In this document: in pieces, positions 17,710 through 21,968 of the stretch
Numbering within the stretch: the first letter of the stretch is position 1
How the letters are laid out: the number at the start of each line of letters is the position of its first letter
The notes under the pieces: model-generated
The model's database searches: none
The model's input: the letters and a program-made list of their open reading frames with translations, nothing else
What the model was told of the DNA's origin: nothing
Made by a program: the position numbers and the translations under genes
Source of the DNA: Saccoglossus kowalevskii
Taxonomy: Eukaryota; Hemichordata; Enteropneusta; Harrimaniidae
Length of the DNA: 21,968 bases
Assembly (NCBI RefSeq): GCF_000003605.2
Contig: NW_003120425.1
Coordinates: forward strand, 149,092-171,059
Direction of reading: 5' to 3'

Positions 17710-20043
17710 CTGTAATGTAAAAAGAAACAACTTATTTTTCACTATACCGTTTTTCGTATTCACGGGATCATGATAAATAAACAATTAAGGCATTTTTTTT
17801 ATCTTTTCCAAACTTTACAGGGGAATCAACAAGTTATGTACATTGTAACCTGCATCATATTACCAAACAAACGGTAATTTTGGTAATAATTCTACATTGA
17901 TACAACATATGAATGATAAATAGAAAAAAACCCATGACAAAATGACTAACCGATAAGATGCACCTAGTTACTATAGAAACAAAACAATTATAGTAAAATA
18001 CTAGCTAGCAACAAATAATAACTACACATAGGTGCAAATAAAATGGTTTCAGTACAAGAAGATGTGAAATAAGATAATGAGGGTCCATGAATGTAGTTGT
18101 AGTAATAACGTTTTATAAAACATAATTTCTATTTAAATATAGGTGAACTTACCTTTCTTCATTTAATATCCAGCTGTCCCCAAACTCAATAGCGTCATTA
18201 ACACAGGTGCCATCAGGCTTCTTTAAGTCATTATGTTTGTCACCATCCGCATCGCCCATCAGACCACAGAGTTTACCATTGTAATGAGTGCCAGAAAGTG
18301 ATGCTTGTAATATATGCTTCTTCTTTGTCCATGTCAGAGTGAATGTTGTATTTTTGGACGTAAATGTCAGGGTAATCACGTGATCTTCTTCCTGAATATG
18401 TATAGCAGTTGAATCCACACGCCCATCACCTTTACTTCCCTATATATCAAGACACACTTGAATGTTAGATATTGTGATTATCACTGCATTCGGATATGTG
18501 GTTGACATAGTAGATATTCAAAAGTACTAAAGTATATATGTGTTTGTCTATGCAATATGATTTATCAAAATACTTACTTTGACGACACCAAGGCCATCAA
18601 CAATAGCATACTGGTCTCTGACAGTGACTTCGAAAGCAACTGTTCTTGTTTTGAATTGCTCGATATCATATTTTTTTTCAAATTTAATTTTGACTTCAAA
18701 ATCGGGGTGTGTGGTGCAGTCTTTGAAAAATGTATACCAGCATACACCTTGAAAACTGTATCGACGTCCATCGAATGTCGTCATATGTGGATCACCTGAT
18801 GCAGCTCCTAGTGCTATAACATTTAAAATACATATGTTAATTTCTGGTATGTAAGGAAATAATATTTTCATGTATCTACAAATTAATGAAATGGAATAAT
18901 ACCAAGTTAATCAAGTGAGAACAAAAACGACTGCTAACTAGTAAAACAGTCAATCCTCGTAATCGGGCATTGTTTAAAACAAAGATACTAGTCAGTGTAA
19001 CATGCTACATTATATATTACTCATAGTGTCGATTTCATATATAATATTGTCAACAGTGTTATATTTGCTCTGTAGTACTTATTAGACCAACTCAATAATC
19101 GAACACAGAAGGGATACAACTCTCCATAATATATGATATTAGGAAGTCGGTAATAGAGAAATTTACTCTTGTAACCATGGAAACTGCCTTATCCTCTTTC
19201 AGTAAATGTATTGAAGTTGGACAGTAAAGTAAATAATACAATAATTCGAGGGAATAGTTGTTAAAAAAACGTCGCAATGGCAATATATTTGTAAATAGAT
19301 GGTGATCAATAGCTATAATCCTGGTTATATAAAAATACAATTAAAAAATATGAATAACTTACCCGGTGTGGTGGCGGTGGTGCCTGTTTGTAAAAATAAA
19401 TTGTTGATATGAATAAGTATTGGGTTGAACGGACGGGTGAATTTGATGGATAGGCCAGGTAACATGTTGGTGATTAGAAAGGTCGGAATAGCTTTAATAT
19501 TGAAGCAGATCGCCATTGAAGAAAATGCCATCGGTAAAATGCATGTAAAATGTAGCTGGTTCAAAAAAATGATTTTCATAAATTTGTCGGTCTGGAAAAC
19601 GCCCATCTCACCCACATTTTAAAATGCAACGAATATTTTTTGCTTTATAAATATTGACATACTAATTTAGGTTGATATCTAGAAAACCACTTTAAAATTG
19701 CGGTGTGGTGAGTTCACATGGTGAAACAGGTATGCTGACGGCTTGTAGTATCTAGGCGGCCCATGGACAACAGTGCTACAAACGCCAGATATTAATTATA
19801 TTGAGAATCGTCAAGTCTTAAAAACACATATTAAATGTTCAATGAATAAATACTTACACCTCACAAGAGTAATGTTGTACATTGGTTGGAAACCATCTTT
19901 CATATAATATACTATATAGGTTATAGTGGTATCAAAGGGTTCTTTATGTGTACTATTACTTTGAAATCCCGTTGATGTACCAAGTGACAGCGTAGAGTAA
20001 CCCACCGGATATGGCACTGGCACTGGGCTGCCAAAAGGAACGA
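17700..20043 (-). CDS. VWD-domain extracellular protein, 3' part of gene (five exons)
   Basis: Five exons join with matching phases: 20043-19858, 19383-19363, 18813-18578, 18439-18153 and 17709-17700. All four introns follow GT-AG, with good GTAAGT donors. The joined frame gives a Pro/Ser/Thr-rich part with N-glycosylation sites NST and NIT, a Thr-Thr-Ala-Thr-Thr-Pro linker, and one von Willebrand factor type D domain. The VWD domain begins GDPHMTTFDGRRYSFQGVCW and ends at KLCGLMGDADGDKHNDLKKP...EFGDSW, followed by NEERCD and a TAA. VWD domains occur in secreted or cell-surface multidomain proteins (mucins, zonadhesin-like, BMPER-like, vitellogenin). The Asp-rich DADGDKHND loop fits the VWD calcium site. 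No C8 or TIL domain follows, so the protein ends with the VWD. The start of the gene lies beyond 21968. A variant polyadenylation signal ATTAAA lies at 17422-17417. This is the only apparently intact gene in the window. Confidence 0.85.
18153..18439 (-). CDS. VWD-domain exon, C-terminal half
   Basis: The 287-nt exon starts in phase 0 after ATATATAG and ends after AG of an Arg codon before GTAAGTTCACC. It encodes GSKGDGRVDSTAIHIQEEDH, then a beta-rich stretch with TLTFTSKNTTFTLTW, then GKLCGLMGDADGDKHNDLKK and TCVNDAIEFGDSWILNEE. CGLxGDxDGD and EFGDSW are the usual end motifs of a VWD domain. Confidence 0.92.
18578..18813 (-). CDS. VWD-domain exon, N-terminal half
   Basis: The 236-nt exon enters in phase 1 after GTTATAG and ends in phase 0 before GTAAGTATTT. 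It encodes LGAASGDPHMTTFDGRRYSF, then QGVCWYTFFKDC and EVTVRDQYAIVDGLGVVK. GDPHMTTFDG is the hallmark start of VWD domains, and the two cysteines of VCWYTFFKDC are conserved disulfide positions. Confidence 0.92.
19215..19362. repeat. Intron segment duplicated at 21435-21561 (copy A)
   Basis: GACAGTAAAGTAAATAATAC, ATTCGAGGGAA and GGCAATATATTTGTAAATA recur in the same order and strand at 21418-21505. The similarity runs up to the splice donor next to the microexon. This suggests that an exon-flanking intron segment was duplicated inside the gene. Confidence 0.5.
19363..19383 (-). CDS. 21-nt microexon encoding a Thr/Pro linker
   Basis: The acceptor is TTTTTACAAACAG and the donor is GTAAGTTATT. 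The 21 bases complete a Cys codon, encode Thr-Thr-Ala-Thr-Thr-Pro and give the first base of an Ala codon completed in the next exon. Phase 1 on both sides matches both neighbours, so the exon can be skipped without breaking the frame. It would be missed by most gene finders. Confidence 0.65.
19858..20043 (-). CDS. VWD-protein exon: Pro/Ser/Thr-rich segment before the VWD domain
   Basis: This 186-nt exon enters and leaves in phase 1. Its acceptor is AATTTATAG at 20044 and its donor is GTAAGTA after AGG-T. It encodes VPFGSPVPVPYPVGYSTLSL at the start and TITYIVYYMKDGFQPMYNIT near the end, finishing LVR plus the first base of a Cys codon. Alternating hydrophobic strands suggest the last part of a beta-sandwich domain whose first part lies in upstream exons. 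I do not recognise the domain. Confidence 0.68.
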
Positions 20044-21561
20044 CTATAAATTTTACAAATAATCCTATTCAATCATAACTTGTCAGGGAAAATTTAACGT
20101 TTCCTGCGTCACATGTATCCTAGGTAGCAAAAAAATCCGTAATTCTCTGAAATAAAAACAATATTTATATAACCATTGAACAAAATTCAAAACATTGATG
20201 AGGTTAGGAAACTCTATAAAAACAACTCCTAAGATGCTCGTAATAGTTTGTGGAGCATTGTGAAAAAAATATTCTGATGAATCTCTGTCATATCTCCCTT
20301 ATCTTATGTAGCGAAACAAAATTTCGCATATTTGATATGTCCAATGTTGTATACAGTAGCGGCGCGATACGACAAATCAGAATATTAATTTTGATATCTG
20401 TGATTAAACAGTTAATTGCAGAAACAAATGGTAGCTCAATATTTAATTTAACAAATTGGCAATATAAGACTGCATAACAATTATTGGCAATGTTAAAAGA
20501 TAGCCTTGTTTCCCTTCAGTGTGATATTCTTGTAGCGTTGTCACAAACTGGATGTGGTAAATATGGTTCCATTCTTTGTTTTAATTACGCATTATCTCAG
20601 TACTAAATACATGGATCGTAACGATTCGCCCGTAATTGACGTGGTGCTCAAGATTGAATCACTCTGATCGTTACCACTATATTGGAAACTCTGTGAAGTG
20701 GGGACCATGGTCGATATTTATAATTGCACTGAATAAACATGATTTCATTAACACATTAGATGTGGTTATTTGATGCAGCACGTTAGATATTCGCGTTGAA
20801 ATTCGCAGCCTTGAAATGTGTTTTTGATATACAAAGAGTCTTTACACATTGGTTAAATTTCGAAGCGTATGTGAAGCGCAACATAATAATAAAAAAATAT
20901 CTGTTGCATTATTTACAAGGCTTGATTTAAATAATGTAGAATATTGGTTGTGGAAGTTAGAAGCAATAATCTACATTTAAGTTACTATAAATAAGTTACA
21001 AATCAGTAATTAGTCTTGTAATGTGAGAGTTTTAGCCACTCTATCATATGTAACTAACATTTGAAGTTATTCAATGAGCATGCACATTGGTCTTTGCCCC
21101 ACCTTGAGTTTTAAATCTTGTAAGGGAAATTCAAACCTTTGTAGCTCATATATCAATTTATATTGCTGATTATCTACAGAAGAACGGACTGTTGCTATTG
21201 TGTCACTCTATAACAATGTGTCAACCACAGTGCTACTAGTATAAAGATTACAAAACACGATATAATATAACCCGAAATCAAAAGCATTCTTGAATATAAG
21301 GGATTTGGTTACTTAGCGACCTGACTACAAGAACAAGTGATTTAAACTTCTAGTAATTAATTTTTAACAAGGCGTATGGCAATAATTCGGATCGTGCTTT
21401 TTGATTATTTACACTTTGACAGCAAAGATGCGGAAAATAACACAATAATGCGGGGGGAATTAACAGTTACAACGGCAATATATTTGTAAATAAACTTAAT
21501 AGATATAATTCTGATTTTTAAATTCCAAATAAAAATGTAATTTAAAAAAATTATTTTCTTA
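20044..21561. other. Upstream intron of the VWD gene, no exon recognised
   Basis: I found no further exon with a plausible acceptor, donor and frame in this 1.5-kb AT-rich stretch. The segment 21418-21561 resembles 19215-19362. A bidirectional cluster of small open frames at 20250-20480 has no coding character. Confidence 0.5.
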
Positions 21562-21825
21562 CTTATCGTTGGACTGGAGTAGGGGTGGCGTAAACTATTT
21601 TAAAATAAACAATACAAATGAATCATCAGCATTTTGCAACGTAGCGCTAGTGGATAGGTCATGGAATATGTGGCGGATTATTTTAGCAGTTACTTACGAG
21701 GTAAAAATTATATGAAAAGTTGGGCAATGCATGGACCAAATTAGTGTAGAACAATTGACAAAAACATTTGAACATATCACCAGCAAACACCAAACATAAT
21801 AAAGAGTTAAAAATGGTGTTCCATG
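21562..21825 (-). repeat. ~270-bp dispersed repeat, copy 2 (inverted relative to copy 1)
   Basis: This is the reverse complement of the repeat at 10145-10416, with about 84% identity by eye and small indels. Seen from the minus strand it ends in a string including CCACCCCTACTCCAGTCCAA, then CGATAA and GTAAGAAAAT, a good splice-donor-like sequence. It lies in the presumed intron of the VWD gene, directly next to the duplicated intron segment. Confidence 0.85.
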
Positions 21826-21968
21826 TGTTCGCAGTGATAATCACAGATAAAATCCTTAGTTCTTTGAGGATTATTAAAAAATAATACGTGAACAGAAGAC
21901 AGCGCAGTACTGCAGTTCCTATGTACTGGATACAGCTTCATCTAATAGCTGGATTAAATACCGGTAAA
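21826..21968. other. Right edge of the window, no feature seen
   Basis: AT-rich sequence without coding signal, presumably still intron of the minus-strand VWD gene. Confidence 0.4.

Noticed and set aside
1-21968. tRNA, rRNA or other standard RNA genes
   Set aside because: I found no segment with convincing tRNA B-box and cloverleaf pairing or rRNA-like conservation; a covariance search would be needed to be sure.

Overview
The window reads as a piece of an AT-rich animal nuclear genome, most likely from a marine invertebrate. There is one spliced gene fragment with GT-AG introns on the minus strand. Almost everything else is old, broken mobile-element DNA, a minisatellite and non-coding sequence. 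There are no bacterial operons, Shine-Dalgarno sites or tRNA/rRNA genes that I can support. The phylum cannot be fixed from the sequence alone.

Layout. 1-1.08 kb: AT-rich, no gene seen. 1.08-4.88 kb: plus-strand mosaic of retroelement relics: a LINE ORF1-like piece (coiled coil plus RNA-binding fold), a PHD-like zinc-finger piece, a Ty3/gypsy reverse-transcriptase/RNase H piece, a GGACGCAC octamer repeat, and a LINE endonuclease piece. 4.87-9.37 kb: a ~4.5-kb unit bounded by ~235-250-bp terminal inverted repeats of roughly 80% identity. It holds one degraded plus-strand gene with an N-terminal zinc-binding motif, a middle transposase-like region and a C-terminal CXC-type cysteine cluster. 10.15-10.42 kb: one copy of a ~270-bp repeat whose inverted partner lies at 21.56-21.83 kb. 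11.70-15.13 kb: a second, divergent member of the same protein family on the minus strand. It is also broken by frameshifts, but it keeps a recognisable XPG/FEN-1-like nuclease motif series followed by a CXC cluster. 16.3-16.5 kb: a GC-richer stretch with a long hairpin. 16.85-17.26 kb: a 57-bp minisatellite. 17.70-20.04 kb: the 3' end of a minus-strand gene encoding an extracellular protein with a von Willebrand factor type D (VWD) domain, in five exons including a 21-nt Thr/Pro microexon. Its 5' exons lie beyond the right edge.

The most interesting system is the pair of XPG-CXC genes. The plus-strand copy sits inside long terminal inverted repeats, which supports reading the family as a DNA transposon. 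I infer that it belongs to or near the Academ superfamily, in which one lineage carries an XPG-like nuclease. Both copies are dead: the plus copy has an internal deletion through the nuclease core plus stops and frameshifts, and the minus copy has many frameshifts and lacks its N-terminus. The VWD gene is the only unit that looks like an intact host gene.
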